Below are positions 41,156 through 49,449 of a stretch of 64,000 bases of DNA, in pieces (position 1 is the first letter of the stretch; every line of letters begins with the position of its first letter). A model generated the notes under the pieces. That model did not search any database and had not been told where the DNA came from. It saw only the letters and a list, made by a program, of their open reading frames with translations. The translations under genes were made by a program, and so were the position numbers. The stretch is taken from positions 868,001 through 932,000 of the forward strand of contig NC_011312.1 in assembly GCF_000196495.1 (NCBI RefSeq), written 5' to 3'. The DNA is from Aliivibrio salmonicida LFI1238. Its GTDB lineage: Bacteria > Pseudomonadota > Gammaproteobacteria > Enterobacterales > Vibrionaceae.

Positions 41156-41241
41156 TTAATAAAAAAGCAGTAACGTTTACAGTAAAGAAGGTAAGTTGGT
41201 ATAGACTTACAGCATAAAGGCAACGTTTAAGAGGTTAGCAA

Positions 41242-42300
41242 ATGACAGACAAGCGTAAAGACGAAAATAGTGGAAAGTTACTATATTGCTCTTTTTGCGG
41301 AAAAAGCCAGCATGAAGTTCGTAAACTAATTGCAGGTCCTTCTGTTTATGTTTGTGATGAGTGTGTTGATTTATGTAACGACATTATTCGCGAAGAGCTA
41401 AAAGATAATACTCTGTCTTCAAAAGAGAGCAGTGAAGAACTACCAACACCGCAAAATATTCGTGGTCATCTAGATGAGTACGTTATTGGTCAAGAACATG
41501 CTAAAAAAGTATTAGCGGTAGCGGTATACAATCACTACAAGCGTTTACGTAATGGCGATACTACAAAAGATGGCGTTGAGCTTGGTAAGAGTAATATTCT
41601 ACTTATCGGACCAACAGGTAGTGGTAAAACATTACTTGCTGAAACGCTAGCTCGTTTCTTGGATGTTCCGTTTACTATGGCGGATGCAACCACATTAACA
41701 GAAGCCGGCTATGTAGGTGAAGATGTAGAAAACATCATTCAAAAGCTGCTACAAAAATGCGATTACGATCCAGCAAAAGCGGAACGTGGCATTGTATATA
41801 TCGATGAAATTGACAAAATTTCTCGTAAGTCTGAAAACCCATCGATCACACGTGATGTCTCTGGTGAAGGTGTTCAGCAAGCATTATTGAAATTGATTGA
41901 AGGTACAATTGCATCAGTACCACCTCAAGGTGGACGTAAACATCCACAACAAGAATTCTTACAAGTAGATACTTCTAAGATTTTATTTATTTGTGGCGGT
42001 GCGTTTGCAGGCTTAGATAAAGTAATTGAACAACGAGTTGCAATTGGCACGGGTATTGGCTTTGCTGCTGATGTTCGTTCTAAAGATGACAAAGCAACCG
42101 TCGGTGACTTATTGAAGCAAATTGAGCCTGAAGATTTAATTAAATTCGGTTTAATTCCAGAGTTTATTGGTCGTTTACCAGTAACCACGACATTAACTGA
42201 ATTAGATGAAGAAGCGTTGATCCAAATTTTAAGTCAACCTAAGAATGCATTAACTAAGCAATATGCTGCGTTATTTGATTTGGAAGGTGCTGAATTCTGA
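41242..42300 (+). pseudogene. clpX: ClpX, N-terminal fragment (gene split by IS10R-type element)
   Basis: ClpX is the AAA+ unfoldase of ClpXP. This fragment codes for 352 residues: the zinc-binding domain (CSFCGK near 16-20; CDECVDLC near 38), Walker A GPTGSGKT near 120, Walker B VYIDEIDKI near 180, RKxENPS region, and sensor-1 area, stopping at LEGAEF followed by TGA supplied by the element's first bases. The intact gene (41242-42296 joined to 43635-43866) would encode 428 residues, reading through AELEFREDAL. Missing is the small AAA+ subdomain with the sensor-2 Arg (KTGARGLRS), needed for nucleotide response and hexamer function, so the product should be inactive or even interfere. Confidence 0.93.
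42288..42296. repeat. 9-bp target duplication, left copy (IS10R-type insertion)
   Basis: tgctgaatt, repeated at 43626-43634. Nine bases is the IS10 duplication length; GCTNA fits the first half of the known target preference NGCTNAGCN. Confidence 0.95.
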
Positions 42301-42341
42301 TGAATCCCCTAATGATTTTGGTAAAAATCATTAAGTTAAGG

Positions 42342-42411
42342 TGGATACACATCTTGTCATATGATCAAATGGTTTCGCGAAAAATCAATAATCAGACAAC
42401 AAGATGTGCGA
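42342..42411 (-). ncRNA. RNA-OUT, antisense RNA of IS10
   Basis: About 70 nt complementary to the start of the transposase mRNA. The arms CACATCTTGT and ACAAGATGTG form the long stem-loop known for RNA-OUT, which pairs with RNA-IN and blocks transposase translation. Identified from the known IS10 layout; ends approximate. Confidence 0.78.
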
Positions 42412-43612
42412 ACTCGATATTTTACACGACTCTCTTTACCAATTCTGCCCCGAATTACACTTAAAACGACTCAACAGCTTAACGTTGGCTTGCCACGCAT
42501 TACTTGACTGTAAAACTCTCACTCTTACCGAACTTGGCCGTAACCTGCCAACCAAAGCGAGAACAAAACATAACATCAAACGAATCGACCGATTGTTAGG
42601 TAATCGTCACCTCCACAAAGAGCGACTCGCTGTATACCGTTGGCATGCTAGCTTTATCTGTTCGGGCAATACGATGCCCATTGTACTTGTTGACTGGTCT
42701 GATATTCGTGAGCAAAAACGACTTATGGTATTGCGAGCTTCAGTCGCACTACACGGTCGTTCTGTTACTCTTTATGAGAAAGCGTTCCCGCTTTCAGAGC
42801 AATGTTCAAAGAAAGCTCATGACCAATTTCTAGCCGACCTTGCGAGCATTCTACCGAGTAACACCACACCGCTCATTGTCAGTGATGCTGGCTTTAAAGT
42901 GCCATGGTATAAATCCGTTGAGAAGCTGGGTTGGTACTGGTTAAGTCGAGTAAGAGGAAAAGTACAATATGCAGACCTAGGAGCGGAAAACTGGAAACCT
43001 ATCAGCAACTTACATGATATGTCATCTAGTCACTCAAAGACTTTAGGCTATAAGAGGCTGACTAAAAGCAATCCAATCTCATGCCAAATTCTATTGTATA
43101 AATCTCGCTCTAAAGGCCGAAAAAATCAGCGCTCGACACGGACTCATTGTCACCACCCGTCACCTAAAATCTACTCAGCGTCGGCAAAGGAGCCATGGGT
43201 TCTAGCAACTAACTTACCTGTTGAAATTCGAACACCCAAACAACTTGTTAATATCTATTCGAAGCGAATGCAGATTGAAGAAACCTTCCGAGACTTGAAA
43301 AGTCCTGCCTACGGACTAGGCCTACGCCATAGCCGAACGAGCAGCTCAGAGCGTTTTGATATCATGCTGCTAATCGCCCTGATGCTTCAACTAACATGTT
43401 GGCTTGCGGGCGTTCATGCTCAGAAACAAGGTTGGGACAAGCACTTCCAGGCTAACACAGTCAGAAATCGAAACGTACTCTCAACAGTTCGCTTAGGCAT
43501 GGAAGTTTTGCGGCATTCTGGCTACACAATAACAAGGGAAGACTTACTCGTGGCTGCAACCCTACTAGCTCAAAATTTATTCACACATGGTTACGCTTTG
43601 GGGAAATTATGA
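42404..43612 (+). CDS. IS10 transposase
   Basis: 402 residues, the full IS10-Right length. Starts MCELDILHDSLYQFCPELHL. Catalytic residues lie in VLVDWSDIREQ near 97 (first Asp), VSDAGFKVPWYKS near 161 (second Asp) and the Y-R-E-K region YSKRMQIEETFRDLKS near 285 (Glu). Cut-and-paste transposase that forms hairpin intermediates. All frames intact. Expression in wild hosts is kept low by RNA-OUT and by Dam methylation of the GATC at 42363-42366 and of the right-end GATC at 43616-43619. Its TGA overlaps an ATG in frame with the clpX tail. Confidence 0.97.
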   Translation: MCELDILHDSLYQFCPELHLKRLNSLTLACHALLDCKTLTLTELGRNLPTKARTKHNIKRIDRLLGNRHLHKERLAVYRWHASFICSGNTMPIVLVDWSDIREQKRLMVLRASVALHGRSVTLYEKAFPLSEQCSKKAHDQFLADLASILPSNTTPLIVSDAGFKVPWYKSVEKLGWYWLSRVRGKVQYADLGAENWKPISNLHDMSSSHSKTLGYKRLTKSNPISCQILLYKSRSKGRKNQRSTRTHCHHPSPKIYSASAKEPWVLATNLPVEIRTPKQLVNIYSKRMQIEETFRDLKSPAYGLGLRHSRTSSSERFDIMLLIALMLQLTCWLAGVHAQKQGWDKHFQANTVRNRNVLSTVRLGMEVLRHSGYTITREDLLVAATLLAQNLFTHGYALGKL

Positions 43613-43866
43613 GGGGATCTCTCAGTGCTGAATTAGAATTTCGTGAAGATGCTTTGAGAGCAATTGCTAAAAAAGCAATGAGCCGTAAAACAGGTGCTCG
43701 TGGTCTTCGTTCAATTTTAGAAGCGATATTATTAGATACTATGTATGAATTACCATCTAAAGAAGGTGTTTCTAAAGTAGTTATCGACGAGTCTGTAATT
43801 AACGGTGAGTCAGAACCATTGTTGATGTTTGAAAATACAGAAACGAAAGCAATATCTGCAGAATAG
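43609..43866 (+). pseudogene. clpX: ClpX, C-terminal fragment
   Basis: The genuine clpX sequence resumes at 43626 with AELEFREDALRAIAKKAMSRKTGARGLRS and contains the sensor-2 Arg and the small AAA+ subdomain. The listed frame starts at an ATG of the IS10 right end (MRGSLS), which overlaps the transposase stop in an ATGA junction, so an 85-residue tail fragment could be made by re-initiation. Ends at the normal clpX stop. Confidence 0.88.
43626..43634. repeat. 9-bp target duplication, right copy (IS10R-type insertion)
   Basis: tgctgaatt, identical to 42288-42296. Confidence 0.95.
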
Positions 43867-43888
43867 TGTAATTTAGCTAATAAACAGA

Positions 43889-43917
43889 CAAAAAGGAGGC
43901 ATTGGCCTCCTTTTTTA
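43889..43917 (+). terminator. Terminator after clpX
   Basis: AAGGAGG / CCTCCTT hairpin followed by T6, 23 bp after the clpX stop codon. Confidence 0.88.
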
Positions 43918-43936
43918 TTTTTTAATTTAAAATAAT

Positions 43937-43964
43937 GTTGAATCTTAGCTACTTGCCCCCATAT
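43937..43964 (+). promoter_or_regulatory. Sigma-32 heat-shock promoter of lon
   Basis: GTTGAA at 43937-43942 and CCCCATAT at 43957-43964 with a 14-bp spacer; the -10 matches the CCCCATnT consensus exactly. 35 bp before the lon ATG. It lies downstream of the IS10R-type insertion, so lon should still be expressed. Confidence 0.85.
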
Positions 43965-43999
43965 TATTTCTATAGATACTGACGGAGAGAGAGAAGAAT

Positions 44000-46363
44000 A
44001 TGAACCTGGAGCGTTCCGAGCGCATTGAGATACCAGTTCTGCCATTACGAGATGTAGTGGTGTATCCGCATATGGTTATTCCACTATTTGTGGGCCGTGA
44101 AAAATCCATCCGTTGCTTAGAAGCTGCAATGGAGCAGAACAAACAAGTCTTGCTTGTGGCACAAAAAGAAGCCGCTAAAGAAGAGCCGCAACTAGATGAC
44201 CTGCACAGTGTTGGTACTATCGCGACTATTTTGCAACTATTGAAGTTGCCTGATGGTACTGTAAAGGTATTAGTTGAAGGTCAGCAGCGTGCAAAAATAC
44301 ATCAATTTTTAGAAGCAGATTTTTTTACTGCGGATGCCGAATTTTTAGTTACCCCTGAAATTGATGATGCTGAACAAGAAGTGATTATGCGTTCTGCAAT
44401 TAATCAATTCGATGGTTTTATCAAACTGAATAAAAAGATCCCACCAGAAGTTCTGACTTCTTTGAGTGGTATTGAAGATGCCGCGCGTTTAGCCGATACC
44501 ATTGCTGCTCATATGCCACTAAAGCTTGCTGATAAGCAAGAAGTGTTAGAGTTGATTGATGTGATCGCTCGTTTAGAGTTTTTGATGGGCATGATGGAGT
44601 CTGAAATAGACCTTCTGCAAATTGAAAAACGCATTCGTGGCCGCGTTAAAAAACAAATGGAAAAGAGTCAGCGTGAGTACTATTTGAATGAGCAAATGAA
44701 AGCCATTCAAAAAGAACTGGGCGACTTAGATGACGCTCCTGATGAATTTGAAGCTCTGCAAAAGAAAATTGCAGACGCTAAAATGCCAAAAGAAGCGCAA
44801 GAAAAAGCGGAACAAGAATTACAGAAGCTAAAGATGATGTCTCCGATGTCAGCAGAAGCAACCGTGGTTCGTAGTTACATTGACTGTATGGTTGGTGTGC
44901 CTTGGTTTAAGCGCTCTAAAGTCAAAAAAGACTTAGCTAAAGCAGAAGATATCCTAAACGCTGACCACTATGGCTTAGAACGTGTTAAAGAACGTATTCT
45001 TGAGTATTTAGCGGTTCAAAGTCGAGTGACTAAACTTAAAGGTCCGATTCTTTGTTTAGTTGGACCTCCTGGTGTTGGTAAAACATCATTAGGGCAATCT
45101 ATTGCGAGAGCGACAGGGCGTAAATATACACGAATGGCACTTGGTGGCGTTCGTGACGAAGCTGAGATTCGTGGTCATAGACGCACGTATATTGGTTCTT
45201 TACCTGGTAAATTAATTCAAAAAATGTCAAAAGTTGAGGTTAAAAACCCACTTTTCTTATTAGATGAAATTGATAAAATGTCTTCTGATATGCGCGGTGA
45301 TCCAGCCTCTGCACTTCTTGAGGTGTTGGATCCAGAGCAAAACAGCACATTTAGTGATCATTATTTAGAAGTTGATTACGATTTATCTGATGTCATGTTT
45401 GTTGCAACATCGAATTCTATGAATATTCCAGGTCCATTGCTTGACCGTATGGAAGTGATTCGTTTATCTGGGTATACCGAAGACGAAAAGCTAAACATAG
45501 CTAAAAATCATTTATTGATGAAGCAAGTAAAGCGCAATGGTCTTAAAGAAGATGAAATTCAAATCGATGATTCAGCCATTATGGGAATTATCCGTTATTA
45601 CACTAGAGAAGCTGGTGTACGTAGCTTAGAGAGAGAAATCTCTAAATTATGTCGTAAAGCAGTGAAGCAAATCTTACTTGATAAATCGATTAAAAAAGTA
45701 ACGATTAATCAAGATAATCTAAAAGATTTCTTAGGTGTTCAACGTTGTGATTACGGTAAAGCAGACACTGAAAATCGAGTGGGTCAGGTTGTTGGTTTAG
45801 CATGGACTGAAGTCGGTGGTGATCTATTGACGATTGAAGCGGAATCTATGATTGGTAAAGGCAAACTTGCTTATACTGGTTCTCTTGGTGACGTTATGAA
45901 AGAGTCAATTCAAGCGGCAATGACGGTGGTTCGTACTCGAGCTGAAAAATTAGGTATTAATCCTGATTTTTATGAGAAACGTGATATTCATGTTCACGTA
46001 CCAGAAGGCGCTACACCAAAAGATGGTCCAAGTGCTGGTGTTGGTATGTGTACTGCACTTGTATCAAGCTTAACGGGTAATCCGGTTCGTTCTGATGTTG
46101 CAATGACAGGTGAAATTACATTACGTGGTGAAGTACTGCCAATTGGTGGTTTAAAAGAAAAATTATTAGCTGCTCACCGTGGTGGTATTAAAACTGTCAT
46201 TATTCCAAAAGATAATGAACGTGACTTAGAAGAAATCCCAGCAAACGTAATTGCTGATCTTTCGGTTCATCCTGTGAAGTGGATTGACGAGGTATTAACA
46301 CTTGCTTTACAAAATGATCCTCAAGGCTTTAGTCTTGAATCGTCTCAAAAAAGTGATGTGTAG
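44000..46363 (+). CDS. lon: Lon protease (ATP-dependent La)
   Basis: 787 residues, close to the E. coli 784. Degrades misfolded and regulatory proteins. N-terminal LON substrate domain (about 10-200, LPLRDVVVYPHMVIPLFVGREKS), AAA+ domain with Walker A GPPGVGKTS near 355 and FLLDEIDKMSSDMRGDP near 418, and the serine-lysine protease domain: catalytic Ser in PKDGPSAGVGM near 680 and Lys in GGLKEKLLAAHRGG near 723. Own sigma-32 promoter. Its role may be larger here because ClpX is disrupted. Confidence 0.98.
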   Translation: MNLERSERIEIPVLPLRDVVVYPHMVIPLFVGREKSIRCLEAAMEQNKQVLLVAQKEAAKEEPQLDDLHSVGTIATILQLLKLPDGTVKVLVEGQQRAKIHQFLEADFFTADAEFLVTPEIDDAEQEVIMRSAINQFDGFIKLNKKIPPEVLTSLSGIEDAARLADTIAAHMPLKLADKQEVLELIDVIARLEFLMGMMESEIDLLQIEKRIRGRVKKQMEKSQREYYLNEQMKAIQKELGDLDDAPDEFEALQKKIADAKMPKEAQEKAEQELQKLKMMSPMSAEATVVRSYIDCMVGVPWFKRSKVKKDLAKAEDILNADHYGLERVKERILEYLAVQSRVTKLKGPILCLVGPPGVGKTSLGQSIARATGRKYTRMALGGVRDEAEIRGHRRTYIGSLPGKLIQKMSKVEVKNPLFLLDEIDKMSSDMRGDPASALLEVLDPEQNSTFSDHYLEVDYDLSDVMFVATSNSMNIPGPLLDRMEVIRLSGYTEDEKLNIAKNHLLMKQVKRNGLKEDEIQIDDSAIMGIIRYYTREAGVRSLEREISKLCRKAVKQILLDKSIKKVTINQDNLKDFLGVQRCDYGKADTENRVGQVVGLAWTEVGGDLLTIEAESMIGKGKLAYTGSLGDVMKESIQAAMTVVRTRAEKLGINPDFYEKRDIHVHVPEGATPKDGPSAGVGMCTALVSSLTGNPVRSDVAMTGEITLRGEVLPIGGLKEKLLAAHRGGIKTVIIPKDNERDLEEIPANVIADLSVHPVKWIDEVLTLALQNDPQGFSLESSQKSDV

Positions 46364-46385
46364 CAAAAAACGTTGATATAACAGG

Positions 46386-46413
46386 GCTGACAGGTCGAAA
46401 ATACTTGTCAGCT
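46386..46413 (+). terminator. Possible terminator after lon
   Basis: GCTGACA / TGTCAGC stem with a 13-base loop, 22 bp after the lon stop codon, and a TATAAT box (46414-46419) directly behind it that may belong to hupB. The T tract is poor. Confidence 0.45.
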
Positions 46414-46526
46414 TATAATGAGATAGCTAAGTTAGACACAGTGTTGTGATTTGTTTTTCACACCAAAATTACTATATATGGACTCATTCAATAAATATAT
46501 GAATGAATAATTTAAAGGGGAATACC

Positions 46527-46799
46527 GTGAATAAATCTCAATTAGTTGATCAGATTGCTGAAAATGCAGATATCTCAAAAGCAGCAGCAGGCCGTGCTTT
46601 AGATGCATTAGTTGAAACAGTGACAGAGACACTAAAAAGTGGCGATCAAGTAACACTTGTTGGTTTCGGCTCGTTTATCGTTCGTGAGCGTGCTGCTCGT
46701 ACAGGTCGTAATCCTAAGACTGGTGAAGCAATCGAGATTTCTGCTGCAAAAGTACCTGCGTTTAAAGCAGGTAAAGCATTAAAAGATGCGTGTAACTAA
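46527..46799 (+). CDS. hupB: DNA-binding protein HU-beta
   Basis: 90 residues from the GTG at 46527 (AGGGG 7 bases upstream), matching HU length and the MNKSQLVDQIAENADISKAAAGRALDA start; the upstream ATG at 46503 would add 8 residues without a ribosome site. Contains the DNA-binding arm FIVRERAARTGRNPKTGEAIEI near 50-70. Nucleoid-associated protein that bends DNA. lon-hupB-ppiD order as in E. coli. Confidence 0.97.
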   Translation: MNKSQLVDQIAENADISKAAAGRALDALVETVTETLKSGDQVTLVGFGSFIVRERAARTGRNPKTGEAIEISAAKVPAFKAGKALKDACN

Positions 46800-46862
46800 T
46801 CGAAAAAAAGATAAAACTCTACACAAGCCAAGTTAAGGCTAGTAAACTAGAGTGATTGATCG

Positions 46863-46893
46863 TAGGCGCATCCGATGATGCGCTTTTTTATTG
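46863..46893 (+). terminator. Terminator after hupB
   Basis: GGCGCATC / GATGCGC with a CGAT loop, followed by T6. Confidence 0.85.
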
Positions 46894-47000
46894 TTAAATT
46901 TTTCTTTTGTTGAACTATTTTTAATTTTCACTATCAATAGAAATTAACGTTTTCTTAGGGATTATCATCCCAATTCAGTGATTAGGAGCTAAAACATATT

Positions 47001-48857
47001 ATGATGGATCGAATTCGCGAAGGTTCAACTGGCCTCGTTGTTAAGATCATTCTCGGTCTAATTATTTTCTCATTTGTGTTTGCAGGTGTAGGTAGTTATT
47101 TAGTCGGTGGTAGTCAACCTCTAGCGGCTAAAGTCGGTGAGCGTGAAATAACACGAAATGATTTTGAACAAGTTTATCAAAATGAACGCAACCGTATGCA
47201 ATCTCAACTGGGCGAATATTTTTCGACTCTACTTGGTGACCCTGCGTATGTAGAGCAATTCCGAAAGTCAGTTTTAGATCGTATGGTCAATGATGCTTTA
47301 CTCGATAACCAAGCTCAAGAACTTGGTTTACGTGTAAGTGATGAACAAATACGCCAAGCAATTTTATCTATGCCTCAGTTCCAAAAAGATGGAAAGTTTG
47401 ACGAAGAAATCTTTAATGTCTCATTACGCCGCGCTGGTTTCACTTCAGACAGCTTCGCTGAGTATTTACGTGGTGATCTTGTTCGTAATCAATTAGTGTC
47501 AGCGTTAGAATCAACGGAATTTACGCTAAGTAATGAAGTTAAAGCGCAAGGTGAACTTGAAGGTCAGCAACGTGAAATTCGTACCATTACTTTAGATACA
47601 GCAACATTTGCTAAAAATGCAAAAGTGACTGAAGAAGAAGTAAAAGAATACTATGATGCGAATAAACAACAATTTGTTCGTCCAGAACAAGTTAAAGTTT
47701 CTTATATTGAATTATCTGGTGAATCATTGAAGGCACAAGCGCCAATTACTGATGAAGAAATTCAAACGTATTACAATGAGAATCAAGATAAGTACTCAAC
47801 GCAAGAAAAACGTGAAGTAAGCCATATTCTTATCAAAGGTGACGAAGCTGACGCTCAAGCGGTTCTTGCTCGTTTAGATGCAGGTGAAGATTTCGCTACT
47901 GTAGCGAAAGAAGACTCGCAAGATATTCCAACAGCAAAAGAAGGTGGTTCTTTAGGTTGGATTGAACGCGGTGTGATTGATCCTGAATTTGAAGATGCCG
48001 CTTTCCAACTTGTTAATGTAGGCGATCATTCAGGCTTAGTTAAATCTGCATTTGGTTATCATATTATTCAATTAGATGCGATTGAAGCACCAAAAACTAA
48101 GCCTTTGGCTAAAGTAAGTGCGGACATTAAAGCGTTTTTAGTTGATGAGCACGCTGCAGATGCTTTTTATAGCATGCAGACAGAATTAGCAGAAAAAGCA
48201 TTTGAATCTCCTGATTCACTAGATGATGCTGCTGAAGCCGTAAATGCAAAAGTAATTACTTCTGATTTCTTCTCTCAAGCGGATGCACCAGCATTGCTAG
48301 CAAATAGTGATGTGCTTCAAGCTATTTATAGCGCAGAAGTAAAAGAAGATGGCTTAAATTCTGATGTTATTGAGATTGCTCCTGAACACGTAGTTGTTGT
48401 TCGTGTTGAAGAGTCTCGTGATGAAATGGTATTACCGTTAGAAGAGGTTAAAGCGTCTGTTATTACTCGCTTATCTCAAGCTAAAGGTGAGCAAAAAGCA
48501 TTAGAGTTAGCGAAGAATATAATTACGGCGTTAAATAAAGACGATGATGCATATTTATCAGAGCAAGGCTTAGTATTTACAGAAGCACGAATGATTACTC
48601 GTGCAGATGAACTTGCTAACGATGTTTACCGTTTACAAAAACCGACTGCTGATAAGCCTACATACGCTCAAGTAATGGATCGACAAGGTAATAATGTCAT
48701 TGTTGCTTTGGATGACGTACTAGAACTTGATAATAGCGCAATGGCTGAACAAGTAAGTACTCGTCTGCTTAGAACTCAGACACAACAAGATTTAACGGCG
48801 ACACTTGATACGCTTAAATCTAATACTGAAATTAGTTATCCATTATTAGAGCAATAA
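47001..48857 (+). CDS. ppiD: Periplasmic folding chaperone PpiD
   Basis: 618 residues. Inner-membrane-anchored periplasmic chaperone with a SurA-like N-terminal region. Membrane segment at about 16-36 (VVKIILGLIIFSFVFAGVGS), SurA-N-like domain (REITRNDFEQVYQNERNRMQSQL; LRVSDEQIRQAI), parvulin PpiC domain near 265-355 (EVSHILIKGDEADAQAVLARL; GSLGWIERGVIDPEFEDAAF; SAFGYHIIQLD). Interacts with newly exported proteins at SecYEG. Starts ATGATG; the first ATG is used, giving MMDRIREG. Confidence 0.96.
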   Translation: MMDRIREGSTGLVVKIILGLIIFSFVFAGVGSYLVGGSQPLAAKVGEREITRNDFEQVYQNERNRMQSQLGEYFSTLLGDPAYVEQFRKSVLDRMVNDALLDNQAQELGLRVSDEQIRQAILSMPQFQKDGKFDEEIFNVSLRRAGFTSDSFAEYLRGDLVRNQLVSALESTEFTLSNEVKAQGELEGQQREIRTITLDTATFAKNAKVTEEEVKEYYDANKQQFVRPEQVKVSYIELSGESLKAQAPITDEEIQTYYNENQDKYSTQEKREVSHILIKGDEADAQAVLARLDAGEDFATVAKEDSQDIPTAKEGGSLGWIERGVIDPEFEDAAFQLVNVGDHSGLVKSAFGYHIIQLDAIEAPKTKPLAKVSADIKAFLVDEHAADAFYSMQTELAEKAFESPDSLDDAAEAVNAKVITSDFFSQADAPALLANSDVLQAIYSAEVKEDGLNSDVIEIAPEHVVVVRVEESRDEMVLPLEEVKASVITRLSQAKGEQKALELAKNIITALNKDDDAYLSEQGLVFTEARMITRADELANDVYRLQKPTADKPTYAQVMDRQGNNVIVALDDVLELDNSAMAEQVSTRLLRTQTQQDLTATLDTLKSNTEISYPLLEQ

Positions 48858-48887
48858 TTTAGTTCAATGTAATTGATAAGTAAATCA

Positions 48888-48923
48888 GACGGGCTCCTTA
48901 TTGGAGCCCGTCGTGTTTTTAAA
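48888..48923 (+). terminator. Terminator after ppiD
   Basis: GACGGGCTCC / GGAGCCCGTC with a TTATT loop, followed by GTGTTTTT. Confidence 0.88.
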
Positions 48924-49053
48924 GAAGGCAAAGTTTTCTTCATTGGGCTAATTCATCGCTTCCACTAATATAAATTTGATGATTGAAATGGATAAGCATT
49001 TTCCTGTTGTCTCAGCATCATGGTTACCATTCATTAAATGATAAGGGAAGAGA

Positions 49054-49359
49054 ATGAAAGTTATGTCAGTGTTTATTAATACTCTGTTACTAAGTTTTTG
49101 CTTGTTTACTAGCGGTGTAATAAGTGCAAGTGAAAAGGCCATTGATAAACATGAAGGTATTGAGATCGTTGTTAATATAAATAAAGCAGACATCGAAGAG
49201 TTAGATACATTACTTATTGGTGTGGGTGAATCTAAAGCTCAAGCGATTATAGATTACCGCAACGAAAATGGTAAATTCACAACGATTAATGAATTAGCTA
49301 ATGTGAAAGGTATTGGTGAAAAATTGATCGAGAAGAATAAAAACCGTATTAAGTTATAA
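49054..49359 (+). CDS. ComEA-like helix-hairpin-helix DNA-binding protein
   Basis: 101-residue precursor with a signal peptide (about 1-24, cleaved near ISA-SEK). The mature part is two helix-hairpin-helix motifs: VNINKADIEELDTLLIGVGESKAQAI near 38-63 and FTTINELANVKGIGEKLIEKNKNRI near 74-98. Resembles the periplasmic ComEA of Vibrio, which binds incoming DNA and ratchets it in during natural transformation. The location downstream of ppiD is also found in other Vibrionaceae. If the host is not known to be competent, this is a candidate uptake component. Confidence 0.9.
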   Translation: MKVMSVFINTLLLSFCLFTSGVISASEKAIDKHEGIEIVVNINKADIEELDTLLIGVGESKAQAIIDYRNENGKFTTINELANVKGIGEKLIEKNKNRIKL

Positions 49360-49370
49360 TATAGTTACCT

Positions 49371-49405
49371 AAAAAAGCCATTTCATACGATGAAATGGCT
49401 TTTTA
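49371..49405. terminator. Bidirectional terminator between comEA-like and POT genes
   Basis: AAAAGCCATTTCAT / ATGAAATGGCTTTT with ACG loop; A run before and T run after, so it can serve both convergent genes. Confidence 0.88.
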
Positions 49406-49449
49406 GTTTTAGCCATGTCGTTATTACTTAAATAAGTATTACGATATAA

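Larger units (their letters stand above)
42297..43625 (+). mobile_element. IS10R-type element (ISVsa5/IS10 group, IS4 superfamily), 1329 bp
   Basis: Left end ctgatgaatcccctaatg and right end ...aggggatctctcag form the known imperfect IS10 inverted repeats. The length, 1329 bp, is that of IS10-Right, and the sequence seems the same as the E. coli Tn10 element as I remember it. I recall the same element being catalogued from Aliivibrio salmonicida as ISVsa5. Exact 9-bp target duplication. The element's GC content is visibly higher than that of its host gene. Confidence 0.96.
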
